Positions 46,831-57,999 are shown, counted from the stretch's first letter. The stretch: DNA of 64,000 bases from Eurosta solidaginis (GCF_040869045.1 NC_090322.1:196043477-196107476), one strand, 5' to 3'. Translations and numbers: made by a program. Notes: generated by a model not told the origin, from the sequence alone.

Positions 46831-47358
46831 AGGTACCCAAAGTGCTAGATATCTATATCAATACGCTAACAAAATTTCCATACAATCAATTGACAGGCTG
46901 TTTCGCATAGTTAGCGTACGTAAAATTATATAAAAGTTATATGAATCGATTCGTAAGGATCAGCCGCTGTGCATAGGCCTATTTTTGTTAACAAATATTA
47001 CTCTATTTTTTTATAATTAATAGAAAAAGTTTTTTGTAAATTCAAAAATCTGTAATAATATCGAAATTGCCATCTGTAATTTATTTTATTTCTTATTTTA
47101 TTTTATTATATATTCTTTTATTTCAACTTAGCTTATTATTATTTAAATGCAACTTGAGTGAATCGAAAATTGAAAAAAATAAAAATTGGTCGAATTTCGA
47201 CCGCAGGCGATACTAGTTTTAATAAATGACTAACAACTCTCGGTCGAATGCGCTATATTTTGCCTCTGATGGAGCAAGCTTTTTCGAATAAACAAAATGT
47301 GAAAATCTTGTTTATGACACCACCAATTGCTGTATTAGATGCAACAACATTTAAAAAT
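46831..47358. other. AT-rich spacer
   Basis: No gene recognised. It ends at the left target duplication of the 47375-49321 insertion. Confidence 0.35.
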
Positions 47359-47374
47359 AAGTTTTGCATCTTTA
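47359..47374 (+). repeat. 16-bp target duplication, left copy
   Basis: AAGTTTTGCATCTTTA recurs at 49322-49337 on the other side of the tandem array block. Confidence 0.85.
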
Positions 47375-49321
47375 AGATCGCGGGTTCGAATCGAGCTCAA
47401 GGCCTAACAATAATTTTTTTATCATTATTATTGTTATGATAAATTTTTTCTTAATTGAAAAAATTTTTTTTTTTTAAATTAGAATAGAAGAAAGAAAACA
47501 TTTTAGACAACTGCCAATGCTCGTTGTATAGATCCATTTCGGGAACTGCTAAATTCCTTCATCGGCAACGTTTAGGCGCCGCTGCTATAACCATTCAGCC
47601 ACCACAGCGGTTTTTTGTTTGTCTTCATTAATCCTACTTCTATTCTGGTTCGTGCCAATTGATATTCACACCACTGCGACATCTGTTGCAGAATAGCTGT
47701 GAAAATTGGACTTGTTTGTTGGCAATGCTGCCATAGTGTCATATTTTATTGACACTTGTTTTCCCCGTGCTCTGGGATGTATTAACAATTTTTGTTGTTA
47801 TATCGGCCTACTGATTTTAAGATCGCGGGTTCGAATCGAGCTCAAGGCCTAACAATAATTTTTTTATCATTATTATTATGATAAATTTTTTCTTAATTGA
47901 AAAAATTTTTAAATTAGAATAGAAGAAAGAAAAAATTTTAGACAACTGCCAAAACTCGTTGTATAGATCCATTTCGGGAACTGCTAAATTCCTTCATCGG
48001 CAACGTTTAGGCGCCGCTGCTATAACCATTCAGCCACCACAGCGGTTTTTTGTTTGTCTTCATTAATCCTACTTCTATTCTGGTTCGTGCCAATTGATAT
48101 TCACACCACTGCGACATCTGTTGCAGAATAGCTGTGAAAATTGGACTTGTTTGTTGGCAATGCTGCCATAGTGTCATATTTTATTGACACTTGTTTTCCC
48201 CGTGCTCTGGGATGTATTAACAATTTTTGTTGTTATATCGGCCTACTGATTTTAAGATCGCGGGTTCGAATCGAGCTTTATTGACACTTGTTTTCCCCGT
48301 GCTCTGGGATGTATTAACAATTTTTGTTGTTATATCGGCCTACTGATTTTAAGATCGCGGGTTCGAATCGAGCTCAAGGCCTAACAATAATTTTTTTATC
48401 ATTATTATTGTTATGATAAATTTTTTCTTAATTGAAAAAATTTTTAAATTAGAATAGAAGAAAGAAAAAATTTTAGACAACTGCCAAAGCTCGTTGTATA
48501 GATCCATTTCGGGAACTGCTAAATTCCTTCATCGGCAACGTTTAGGCGCCGCTGCTATAACCATTCAGCCACCACAGCGGTTTTTTGTTTGTCTTCATTA
48601 ATCCTACTTCTATTCTGGCTCGTGCCAATTGATATTCACACCACTGCGACATCTGTTGCAGAATAGCTGTGAAAATTGGACTTGTTTGTTGGCAATGCTG
48701 CCATAGTGTCATATTTTATTGACACTTGTTTTCCCCGTGCTCTGGGATGTATTAACAATTTTTGTTGTTATATCGGCCTACTGATTTTAAGATCGCGGTT
48801 TCGAATCGAGCTCAAGGCCTAACAATAATTTTTTTATCATTATTATTGTTATGATAAATTTTTTCTTAATTGAAAAAATTTTTAAATTAGAATAGAAGAA
48901 AGAAAAAATTTTAGACAACTGCCAAAGCTCGTTGTATAGATCCATTTCGGGAACTGCTAAATTCCTTCATCGGCAACGTTTAGGCGCCGCTGCTATAACC
49001 ATTCAGCCACCACAGCGGTTTTTTGTTTGTCTTCATTAATCCTACTTCTATTCTGGTTCGTGCCAATTGATATTCACACCACTGCGACATCTGTTGCAGA
49101 ATAGCTGTGAAAATTGGACTTGTTTGTTGGCAATGCTGCCATAGTGTCATATTTTATTGACACTTGTTTTCCCCGTGCTCTGGGATGTATTAACAATTTT
49201 TGTTGTTCAATTAAGAAAAAATTTATCATAACAATAATAATGATAAAAAAATTATTGTTAGGCCTTGAGCTCGATTCGAACCCGCGATCTTAAAATCAGT
49301 AGGCCGATATAACAACAAAAA
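47375..49321. mobile_element. Tandem ~440-bp SINE-like multimer, inserted as a block
   Basis: The word GATCGCGGGTTCGAATCGAG starts near 47377, 47821, 48258, 48354 and 48792 (the last with GGTTTCG). There are thus three or more nearly identical 437-444-base units and one 96-base partial unit. The last unit ends at about 49205, and then 49206-49313 repeats the unit start in reverse orientation. GGTTCGAATC resembles a tRNA B box. On the other strand TGGCTGAATGG resembles an A box. Flanking 16-bp duplications indicate one insertion event for the block. Units differ by only a few bases, which indicates recent amplification. Confidence 0.8.
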
Positions 49322-49337
49322 AAGTTTTGCATCTTTA
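49322..49337 (+). repeat. 16-bp target duplication, right copy
   Basis: Exact match to 47359-47374. Confidence 0.85.
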
Positions 49338-50343
49338 TTTAAGGTCCGGTTTTTCAGTACAAGTTCAACTCAGTTTGTCAGTTAAACTACGCTTAAACTT
49401 GTTCTGCAGTTCTTCAGTCTACTTTAACTGAAGTTTAAGCTGAGCTTAAGCGGCCTATCTGGCATGGTTAAACTCTAGTTAACCTATCGGTGATTTGCGT
49501 TCGTTCGAAATGGCGTCGAATATACCCAATGAGCATTTGGGCTTGAGTACCGTTAGAGCTCATGTTGATAACTAGCATACCTCGAAAATCTCAAGAGTTG
49601 TTACGAAACAGTGGCTCAACTTGAGAATCATAAGCCATCAACCGGTGGCAAAGATCTTGAGCCACATAAATAATTTTGCATGTAAATGCAACAACAACGA
49701 TTTGAGCCAGATAAATCTAAATTGTTTTGCTCGGAGTGCAAACTCGAAAGTTTGACCGACCAAATTTTGGGGGTAAAAGAAAAGAAAACAAATGTGGTAT
49801 CTATTATTTTCAAATATTTAATATGTATATTAACTAATATACAAGGCACGTTAATTCGGTAAATTTATAATACTAATTATACTTATTTTTAGGTTACCTT
49901 TGTTAAAACAGCTACGGCCTGGTGTGTGTTGACGTGATGAACGATAAATTCAAGTAAAGGATAAAAAACTGTTAACAATGTTAAGCGATTTGCTGTCGTA
50001 CGGTTTATTTATCCGTGCGATGTTTTAGCAGATATAACTTAAACCGTTCGACCAACTCTGTTAACTAAGTACGGTTTTAGGCATCTGGCTTAAACATGCC
50101 GGCCCCCGTTGCATGACGCAACGTAACAAAGAAGAGAAAAAGCGTACCGGAAGCCGTCGTGTTTCCTCAGGTTTTTAAAACTAATTTCTTATATCTAAGC
50201 TCTTCGCTCTGAAAAGAAGGGAAGATAAATGAAAAAATGAAATATACGTGGTTTCAAATTCAGTGGCACGTTTTATTGATCAATTCAAGGAAAATTCATG
50301 TTTGTATGTATTTAAAAATAATATGTAAGTTTTTTATTATTTT
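49338..50343. other. Non-coding, no recognised gene
   Basis: TTAAACT/AGTTTAA-rich words occur at 49365-49480 and again near 50035-50095, which hints at a decayed inverted-repeat element, but the ends do not match well. The minus-strand frame at 49628-49849 has no recognisable domain. Confidence 0.3.
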
Positions 50344-51500
50344 TTATGCATATTTAGCAGGCGCCGGATAGCACCCACCCAAAGATTGTATTCTGGGCCA
50401 ATAAAGGACCCAGAGTTCCCGCTGGAATAGCTCCCAGCAATGTCTTAGGAACAACTTTCGCCCCCAACACAATCCGAACCGGGGCGGCGAGGTTAAATTG
50501 CGGATCTGCCAGTTTAAGATTCGCGTATTGACCGAATACTGTTGCGTCGAGGTTTGTGGCTGGTGTTTTGCGTTGTATCCGCTGAACGCAGACCGCATGT
50601 GTGGTGATGGTCGCCGAATTGCCATGCTTCCCACGTAATTTTAAAAAACACCCCATCCGCCCGTTTAAGTACGTTACCCCCAATTGAAGTTCGTGTACCA
50701 AGTCCTCTGATACCTCGGTGGCACTGGCGCATACGTTAAGTAGCTCCCGCACGAGGTGTATGCGTCCCCCTGCTTCTATCTTGACGACTGCTGTTGGTGC
50801 AACCGAGGTGAGGCATTGCACGACCGGGGGTATTGCTATTGCGCCGGAGCGGAAGTTGACCCTAGAGGGTAGGTGGAATGCTTCAGATTCCACTCTACCC
50901 CGTTTTCGATGAGAGAGGGGGTGGAATGCTTCAGATTCCACTCCCCCCTGGTTGTGACGAGAATGGAGGTGGAATGCTTGAGATTCCACTCGCCCCTATT
51001 TGTGATTGCGCCAAGATCCCTTATAGGTCGGAGCATTTTTTTGCCGTTTTTCCTGTGTGATTTCATGGCGTAGACGTGACCGGAAACGTTGCAGCGCAGT
51101 ACTACTTTCAGGGGGTGGGTGGAATGCCATGGATTCCACTCCAGTCAAATTATCCTGGCGAAAAGCAGATGTTTCGGAGTCAGCTAAATCGCCCTCCGAG
51201 GCAAATAGCGACATTGAGTCGGTGTCGTTGGCGTCATTCCTGGTGGGACGTGTTGGTCGTCGCCTGATCTTTTCGTTGGGCTCAACGTGGACCATCGTAT
51301 GATGATGTTTGGCGCATCGTCGACATAACCCTTCATTTAAGCACGCGATATGTGCCTCTGAAAGACAATTGGTGCAGTAGCGGTATTTGTGTGTTAATCG
51401 TAGGCGTTCGGTGGGCTCCTTGGCCCTGAAAACTGGGCACGCTCTTAGCGGGTGTGGTTTGCTACATAGCCGACATCATAATACAAATTGGCTCGCTTCA
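50344..51500 (-). pseudogene. BEL/Pao retrotransposon fragment: gag zinc knuckles and protease
   Basis: On the minus strand, from about 51490 to 51300, comes the gag C-terminus with CRLCSKPHPLRAC, YCTNCLSEAHIAC and CRRCAKHHHTMVHV zinc-knuckle-type motifs. From 50989 to 50354 comes a retropepsin A17-type protease: VSEDLVHELQL, GCFLKLRGKHG, LADPQF, VLGAKVVPKTL and LLAQNTIFGWVLSG. The catalytic Asp position reads Asn (LLNVCA), so it would be inactive. A 16-residue repeat (VESEAFHP-like) lies between, encoded by hairpins at 48-bp spacing. The reverse transcriptase, integrase and LTRs are absent. Frameshifts separate the gag and protease parts. Confidence 0.85.
50873..51140. repeat. 48-bp-periodic GTGGAAT/ATTCCAC hairpins
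   Basis: GTGGAATGCTTCAGATTCCAC-type hairpins start at 50873, 50921 and 50969 (exactly 48 apart). A variant (GTGGAATGCCATGGATTCCAC) starts at about 51119. Arms are 7 bp and the loop is 7 bases. They lie within the BEL-type fragment. Confidence 0.9.
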
Positions 51501-51866
51501 GAGCGCTTGCGTAAAGCGGTGTAACGCGTCATAACTGGAAAGGTAATAGTTTCCAAGTTGCAGACCTTTACCATTTATTTTATGGAGGCCCAATGCATGG
51601 CGAGCAATATGAGCGGCTATATAACGCCGTACTCAAAAATTGGTGGTAGCTACTTGCTGGGTTAGGGATACTTAAAAACGGCCCTTAAGTCCTTAGTGCA
51701 ATGTGGTTTGTGAAGGTGGTTAAACTTAGATGAAATATTTCATTTATTTAAATGAAAGTCTCTCGGGGAATCAATATGAAAAAATAAAGGCATAGAAACC
51801 GTATAAAATGAGCCGCAAAACCGTTTCAGGTAGTTGCATTTATATTTGCTCCTAACCCCTTTACAC
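51501..51866. other. Probable decayed BEL/Pao gag, then spacer
   Basis: No clear frame was seen upstream of the zinc knuckles. The last 200 bases are AT-rich and lead to the left end of the long-TIR transposon. Confidence 0.35.
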
Positions 51867-53769
51867 TAGGGCGGGTCGATTTAAAAATATTCTAGGGATC
51901 AAAATAAGAAACTTTGCCGAAGGAACCATACCTCTAAAACGAATTCTGATGTCCCCCAATTTGGGTCGAACTTTTGGGTAGGGGAAAATTTTGAAAAATC
52001 CCACTTAGACCCATTTAGAGTCCATATGTATGACCGACCCCCACTAACTTTGGAGGCCCGACCCACCGATGCCAGTGGCACACCCCCTGGAACCCCCCTG
52101 GGGGTTCACCATACAAACATTTCAAAAAATCGCCTGTTTTGCACTTTACATGAAAAAATCAGCGAAATGCCTATGTTTTTTCTTTTTGGAGTTTATTTTT
52201 CTCTTTAGAAATTTATTTAATCAGAACATTTGTAAATGAAAAAATGAATTTAACTTAGTAATAGAAAAGAAATTAAAAAAAAATTATTAGAAATTAGCGT
52301 TTTTACAACCCCCTTTTAAAACCAAGGCATCACTGTGATGCATTTGCATGTCGTAAACATAGTTGTGCGGGTTTTTTATTCAACCGTTTTAAAAAATGAA
52401 GGTATCACTGTGACACAATTGCAGATCGAGCATGATGTTACTGTTTTTATTGTGTCTACTGATTTAACTGATCTTAATTTACCAACCCATCTGGATATCT
52501 TGAGATATTATTTTTACTTAAGCGAACGTGCTAAAACAGAACAAAAAAAGTTTTCCCATAAATCATTCACTATTCAAGTACAAGATAAGTTGATTGAAAT
52601 TTGGGAAAAACTTGGTATGGAAATAATGCTGAAAAAAAGTTTATTTAATAAATTGAATAAATTGCTTGACAAGTATCAAGAGCAAATCAAGAGAAGAAAC
52701 AACACCCAACAATTTACAGAGTATGTAAAATCTCTGGAAACAATGTTTTACATTGGAACATGTAAATGCGATTTGAAGGCAGCTCCATGTGCATGAGGCT
52801 GGGTTCCCGAACGCCTCAAAGAGTTTATGCACGATCAACATAATCAGTGAAGACTAACAATGGATGCATTTATGATGGAAACTGAAGAGCAAGGAGCAAC
52901 GTCTATGTCATCAATGCCAACATACCAAGATCCCGATGATTCAACATACGCAACGCCACCGGTTCAAGAAGATATGGATAGAAGCACAAGTTCACAGTAC
53001 ACAGAGAGATACGATTGTTTTAACTTTGCCTTGGTATGTGACAGATTTGGTGTGCCTGAAAGAGTAGCATCAGCATTGGGAACCGCTCTTTTGGAAGATT
53101 TTAAAATTAAAGATAAACATGGGAAACCTCTCATCATGGATAAATCGAAAGTTCGCAGAGAAAAAGAGAAATGCAGACAAGAAGTGCTTCGCAAACGGTT
53201 AGATGATACCAATTTGTTAGCGTTTTCATTCGATGGCAGAAAAGATGATACTTTTTACTTAATTTTTTAGATTCTTTTCCATAACTCACTTAAATTAATT
53301 TTTTCATTTACATATGTTCTGACTAAATAAATTTCTTAAGAGAAAAATAGATATTATTATAAATAAATAATAAATATTATTATAAATAAATAAATAAAAA
53401 TAAAGAAAAAACATAGGCATTTCGATGATTTTTCAATGTAAAGTGCAAAACCGGCGATTTTTTGAAATGTTTGTATGGTGAACCCCCAGGGGGGTTCCAG
53501 GGGGTGTGCCACTGGCATCGGTGGGTCGGACCTCCAAAGTTAGTGGGGGTCGGTCATACATTTGGACTCGATTGGAGCATTCTAAATAGGTCAAAGTGGG
53601 ATTTTTCAAAATTTGTCCTACCCAAAAGTTCGACCCAAATTGGGGGACATCAGAATTCGTCTTAGAGGTATGGTTCCTTCTGCAAAGTTTCTTATGTTGA
53701 TCCCTAGAATATTATTTTCACAGAGCAATGGGCGATTTTTTTTGCCTCCCCACAAATCGACCCGGCCTA
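51867..53769 (+). mobile_element. Long-TIR DNA transposon copy 2, with coding remnant
   Basis: The left end is TAGGGCGGGTCGATTT and the right end, reversed, is TAGGCCGGGTCGATTT. The terminal inverted repeats extend inward about 400 bases on the left and 500 on the right (to about 52275 and 53265). Each holds a GAACCCCC-CT-GGGGGTTC-type hairpin (52090-52107 on the left). About 40 bases are deleted near the left tip. The 8 bases on the right flank are CTATTCAT, and the left flank CTTTACAC matches 5 of 8. Copy 3 gives a clean 8-bp duplication. Confidence 0.85.
52335..53270 (+). pseudogene. Broken protein of unknown family in the long-TIR transposon
   Basis: A single 312-codon frame broken by TGA stops at 52794-52796 and 52851-52853. 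The N-terminal part is Lys- and Leu-rich and probably helical. Around residue 150 a C-x-C-x6-C motif (CKCDLKAAPC) is followed by VPERLKEFMHDQHNQ. The second half has an acidic linker, FALVCDRFGVPERVASALGT, then IMDKSKVRREKEKCRQEVL and finally FSFDGRKDDT, cut off where the right terminal repeat starts. FDGRKD has the look of a first catalytic Asp block of a DDE-type transposase, but that is inference. Its place between terminal repeats implies that it is the remnant of the element's own protein. Confidence 0.65.
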
Positions 53770-54002
53770 CTATTCATGTTAGCCTGTTTATCCCCGACGG
53801 ATCTCGAAAATCATCCAGAAATGATCCTGGAATAGTCCCGAAATGGCACTGACGGGATCCCGGACGGATCCTGAAAACCATTTAATTAAATTATAACTAT
53901 TCCTAGGGGCGTGGACCTCCCTCCTGACCGTTGTTGCGTCAGTGAGTCACAATGACAAATGTCTAAACACACAACCTTTCACATTTATAATATTGATAAG
54001 AT
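53770..54002. other. Short spacer with ATTTCGGGA-like words
   Basis: 53810-53880 carries CGGATCTCGAAAATCATCC and GTCCCGAAATGG-type words, related to the repeat texture at 9300-10320. Nothing else was recognised. Confidence 0.35.
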
Positions 54003-54090
54003 CTAAGTCGCGATAACCTCCGAAGAGATTTTAGGCCGAGCTTCCTTTCCAATTCGGGTCGTGTTCCTTTTAGATTTTGCATCGCATGAA
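54003..54090 (-). mobile_element. SINE tail fragment
   Basis: GTCGCGATAACCTCCGAAGA and TTAGGCCGAGCTTC correspond to the SINE 3' end in reverse. Homology stops after about 85 bases. Confidence 0.7.
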
Positions 54091-54469
54091 AAGATGGCAA
54101 GGACGATCGGGATATGGCATCAATGGGCAAGGAAGGGACCTACGGTCATTTGGTTGGGATTTTTAGGTTCATTTACTTAGCACCTCCCATATCACCAGTG
54201 TTTAGGATGTATTCACTATACACGGACCAAATTTCGACCAGACTTTTACCTTCTGGCAGCCAAGAAATGCACCAGAAAACCAGATAATCTCGCAGGTGGC
54301 GAAAGGTTTAAAACTTGGGGCTGTTTTCGGCAAAAATTATAAAAGCGTCCTGGTAACTAATGTACAGGCCCTGAATACCTCAACTCATTTCTTGATAGCG
54401 AAATGAATTACGAGACTGATATAAAAATTCCTGACGATGAATTCTAAATAAGGTGAACCTATCAAGATG
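54091..54469. other. Non-coding spacer
   Basis: No frame or repeat was recognised. Confidence 0.3.
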
Positions 54470-55170
54470 AAGTTAGAACGAAATTATCTGTGAAGGTAAG
54501 GTTAGGTTGAACTGGCCGATCCACCTCACATAGTGTTGCCAAAATTTTGCTCCTAAACATCGTACCTATGTTATAAAATATCTCCAACCCCTTGGCAGAT
54601 AGTAGAAGCTTTCTATCACCTGTGCTGCTTCTAAATATGTTAGCTGTGTCATCCATAATAGCTGGTTTTTTAGCCTGACGAGAGCATGGAACGAGCACGA
54701 GCTCAAAACGTGTACGATCGTTTCTTCCTCCAACCAGCATTACCTACATCCGCTATTACTGACTAGGCTTAATTTAAGAGCATGTTACGCCAGAAGGAAG
54801 TGCCCAGTCAGAATAGGTGTTTTAAGGACTGCACATGATCTTCGACACTTTGCAGCTCTGCGCTTGGTTTCACGCCTTTCCTGCTATGTAGACCATGTAT
54901 TATATTCGCCTTCCATGTATGCGCTATGCGATATTATTGCGTTGATTACTGCTTGACTGTCAATACAAAAGAAGACTCCGCTATAGTTTAAGGGCTTCTA
55001 CTGCTTTGGTCACTGCTACTGTTTGTTTCCGGGTCAGCATACTTTGGAACTATCGCTGTACACGTGTATCGCCTCTTGCGCAAACCATCCACATCTATTG
55101 TGGCTCTAAGATCCTTATCGTAGCGCATGTACGGAATTAGGTAGTATGTTCTTTAGTCCAGCATTTGATG
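54470..55170 (-). pseudogene. LINE 3' fragment: RNase H and zinc-type C-terminus
   Basis: On the minus strand, from about 55110, a RNase H start reads HVYSDSSK where the family has a TDGSK-like motif. Further on, near 54830-54690, comes LTGHFLLA, then a CxxC segment with LEEETIVHVLSSC. The order matches the RNase H-bearing LINE tail at 18485-18965. Stops and frameshifts abound. The 3' side ends with a CTAACCTTACCTTCACAG segment at about 54495. Confidence 0.65.
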
Positions 55171-55913
55171 ACACTATCCTCCTACTACGGCCGCATAGGC
55201 TGCGCTCTCCCGGAGGACTTTTCTCGCAATTTAAAATTTTCACTTGACACCATGCATGATTTCGAGGCACACATTACGTAGGTATATAATTTCTTTCTGC
55301 AAAAGGCTATATTTCTCAATCGCCTACTCAGTTTTAAATACATCCTGTGGGTGTGCGTGATTTTCTGATGAAGATGTAGTCCTTCAGTCAATCAACAGTG
55401 ACATGGCTTCCATGGCTTGAATGAAGAAAATGAGTGATTATTATGTTAATGCTAGCAATTTAACTTGATCTCGCTCTTCCACTTTTTTCGCGTGCAGGGA
55501 ACAACTTTGGCTTGTCACAAGTTGCTTTAAAGTTGACAAAAGAGTTGGTCTTTTCGATTCTTTTATCGCAAGTTTTATCCAAGACTTGGTATCTCTTGAA
55601 ATTCTGCGGGATAGTAGTTTTACCAGGTCTGAAGTCACACTGACCAAGTACAATCAGTTGGCCAACTTTGGTTCTTATATTTTCACCATTTTAAACCGAC
55701 TTCCACCTCTGCGCCTTACAGTGCTGCTAGGATGAAGTACTCGTCTGACTGCCAGCCGCTTTTTGGTACAGTAAGCAACTAACCTTTCACTCACTTCATA
55801 TAGTTTTTGTTGGGTATAGTTTTCTTACGACTCCCTATGGATTAATAAACAATTCACTGAGGCGTACAGCATATGTGTATAGAATATTTACAGACATATA
55901 AATACATGTACAT
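55171..55913. other. Unassigned; possible LINE remnants
   Basis: A minus-strand frame at 55441-55653 is Lys/Leu-rich and could be decayed LINE sequence, but no motif supports it. The rest is non-coding. Confidence 0.3.
55906..55913 (+). repeat. 8-bp target duplication of long-TIR copy 3 (left)
   Basis: ATGTACAT abuts TAGAGCGGG and recurs at 56554-56561 after GGCCTA. It fits the nTnnnnAn pattern of hAT-type duplications. Confidence 0.8.
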
Positions 55914-56553
55914 TAGAGCGGGTCGATTTAAAAATAGCTCATTGCTCTGTGAAAATCGTATTCTAGGGATCAAAATAAGAAACTTTGCCGAAGGAACCAT
56001 ACCTCTAAAACGAATTCTGATGCCCCCCTTTGGGTCGAACTTTTGGGTAGGGGCAATTTCAATTCTACCTGCTGTGTCTTGTTGTGGCTTAAAAAAACAA
56101 CACATGCAATTTTACGATCTGCAATTGTGTCACAGTGATACCTTCATTTTTTAAAACGGTGGAATAAAAAACCCACACAACTATGTTTACGACATGCAAA
56201 TGCATCACAGTGATGCCTTGGTTTTAAAAGGGAGTTGTAAAATCGCTAATTTCTAATAATTTTTTTTAATTTTTTTTAATTTTTTTTCTATTACTAAGTT
56301 AAATTCATTTTTTCATTTACATATTTTCTGACTAAATAAATTTCTAAAGAGAAAAATAAACTCCAAAAAAAAAACATAGGCATTTCAAAGTGGGATTTTT
56401 CAAAATTTGCTCCTACGACCCAAAGGGGGGGACATCAGAATTCGTTTTAGAGGTATGGTTCCTTCGGCAAAGTTTCTTATTTTGATCGCTAGAATATGAT
56501 TTTCACAGAGGAATGGGCGATTTTTTTGCCTCCCCACAAATCGACCCGGCCTA
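55914..56553. mobile_element. Long-TIR DNA transposon copy 3, non-autonomous
   Basis: A 640-base copy with both ends (TAGAGCGGGTCGATTT and, reversed, TAGGCCGGGTCGATTT). The centre is a short internal segment equivalent to the part of copy 2 just before and including its first codons, in reverse, with no coding capacity left. It carries the same CATCACTGTGATG hairpin (one-base loop) as copies 1 and 2. The exact 8-bp duplication ATGTACAT flanks it. Confidence 0.9.
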
Positions 56554-56561
56554 ATGTACAT

Positions 56562-57279
56562 ACATTGTACAGTGTTTGTAAATATCTATGTCGACAGAAA
56601 GCATTTTCACTTTTGTAGTTTTATTCAATTTTGTGCATCTGCGTGAGTGCAGATATTTAACTTTACACAGAAATATTGACCGCACAAGCTTTTGAGTACA
56701 TAAACGAAGATATTAAGCTTGTTTGTAATTGAGCATAAAAAATTACATATGCACTTAAATGCTTATGTGTGTACTATTAAAAGGATTTTCCTTTACTATT
56801 TTATTTCCAATTTGATTGGTATGCTTTAGCTGTTGTTGGCTGCACAACAAAGCTGGCATTTTGTAAGTCCAAAGACAAAGGCTTAAAAATCTTTTTACTC
56901 CTTGTATTGTCCATTTGGGTAGTGCAGCTTTGTTCACTTTGCTTGTTGCTTATGCTTTGAAAGCCCGTTGTAGTACTTGAAAAAAGGCATAAATACTATA
57001 GCTGCAATAATATCATTGCTAATTTCAACACAATCCTGCAGGAACAATATTGGTGACCTGTTAGCTGTCGTATAAAGCGTGCTTAAGTTGTGGAGGGAAC
57101 ACTCCTCCTCATTGCTAAAGGGAGGGAGCAGACAAACACGATGCCTAAATCGTTGATAATAGAAAACACGCTCCGCACCCGACTATGACAAAATAAGAAT
57201 GGTAATATCCCGAAGCCTTTGGATTTTTATTCGCTGCTTTATCGACATATATGCGTAAAGCTCACAGAGCTTATCATTA
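56562..57279. other. AT-rich spacer
   Basis: No gene or repeat was recognised. Confidence 0.3.
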
Positions 57280-57670
57280 TACCTCCTTTCGGAGAACTTT
57301 TCTTTCGAACACTCTAAGAAGCATCTCATCTTCTCTCAACATCGTCCATGATTTCTAGCCATACATCAGCACATTTATGATGAGCGATTTGTAGAGCGTG
57401 ATTCTCGTTCGTCGAGAGAGGACTTAACTTTTTCATTGCCTACTCCTTCCAAAGTAGCAATTGTTGGCAAAACATTTCTAAGCAGACATTATGTTTGCTG
57501 TTAATGTTGGTTCCCAAATAGACGAAACCCTCAACAGTCTCGTGTTTATATCCATCAACAGTGACGTGGCCGCCAAAGTGTAAATGCGCCAATGCATTAT
57601 TTGATGACGGCAAGTACCTCGTCTTGTCCTTATTTACCGCAAAACCAACTTTTTTTGCTTCTTTATACAA
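57280..57670 (-). pseudogene. RTE-type LINE fragment (after the catalytic motif)
   Basis: A minus-strand frame at 57670-57440 reads GFAVNKDKTRYL, then HVTVDGYKHETVEGFVYLGT, which is the region just after YADD in RTE-type reverse transcriptases. Downstream come ALQIAHHK-like and EIMDDVERR-like remains of the C-terminal segment, out of frame. The catalytic part is missing. It is related to the fragment at 58310-59790. Confidence 0.7.
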
Positions 57671-57699
57671 AAAGTTATTTAGATCAATATATAATGCCT

Positions 57700-57960
57700 A
57701 CAACCATAGTTCTGCAAAATAATAGTAACGATTTCTTATGTATGGGTTGCCACGCCCGTTTTCCAAATTTTTACCAAAATTCAAATTTTCCTCATAAACT
57801 CAACCCACATAACATGTACCATCACCTTATCGGTCTTAGGTAAGGAACTATCGCATTTTTCTCATTTTCCGAAATTTCGATTCGGTCTTTTTTAGGTGGG
57901 CGTGGTGTTAAACCGTTTCTGTTAATTTTCACAAAGTGTGTATATAATAGAAATGAAATA
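57700..57960 (+). repeat. Diverged relative of the CAGCTGAG-element body
   Basis: GCCACGCCCGTTTTCCAAATTT, TATCGGTCTTAGGTAAGGAA and GGTGGGCGTGG-type words follow the order of 7265-7430 in copy A, at much lower similarity. Ends are not visible. Confidence 0.45.
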
Positions 57961-57999
57961 TATATAGTAATACTTCGGTCCGAAAATCAAATCAAACGT

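Noticed and set aside
47377..48815. tRNA genes suggested by GGTTCGAATC words
   Set aside because: No cloverleaf can be drawn around them; the A-box-like word is on the other strand and the words recur only as part of the array unit.
49365..50095. Possible MITE with GTTTAAC/AGTTTAA-rich ends
   Set aside because: The two ends do not form a convincing inverted repeat and no target duplication was found.
50836..51302. Plus- and minus-strand frames rich in repeated ECFRFHS or EWNLKHS wording
   Set aside because: They are alternative readings of the 48-bp hairpin repeat in the BEL-type fragment; only the frame with protease motifs is meaningful.
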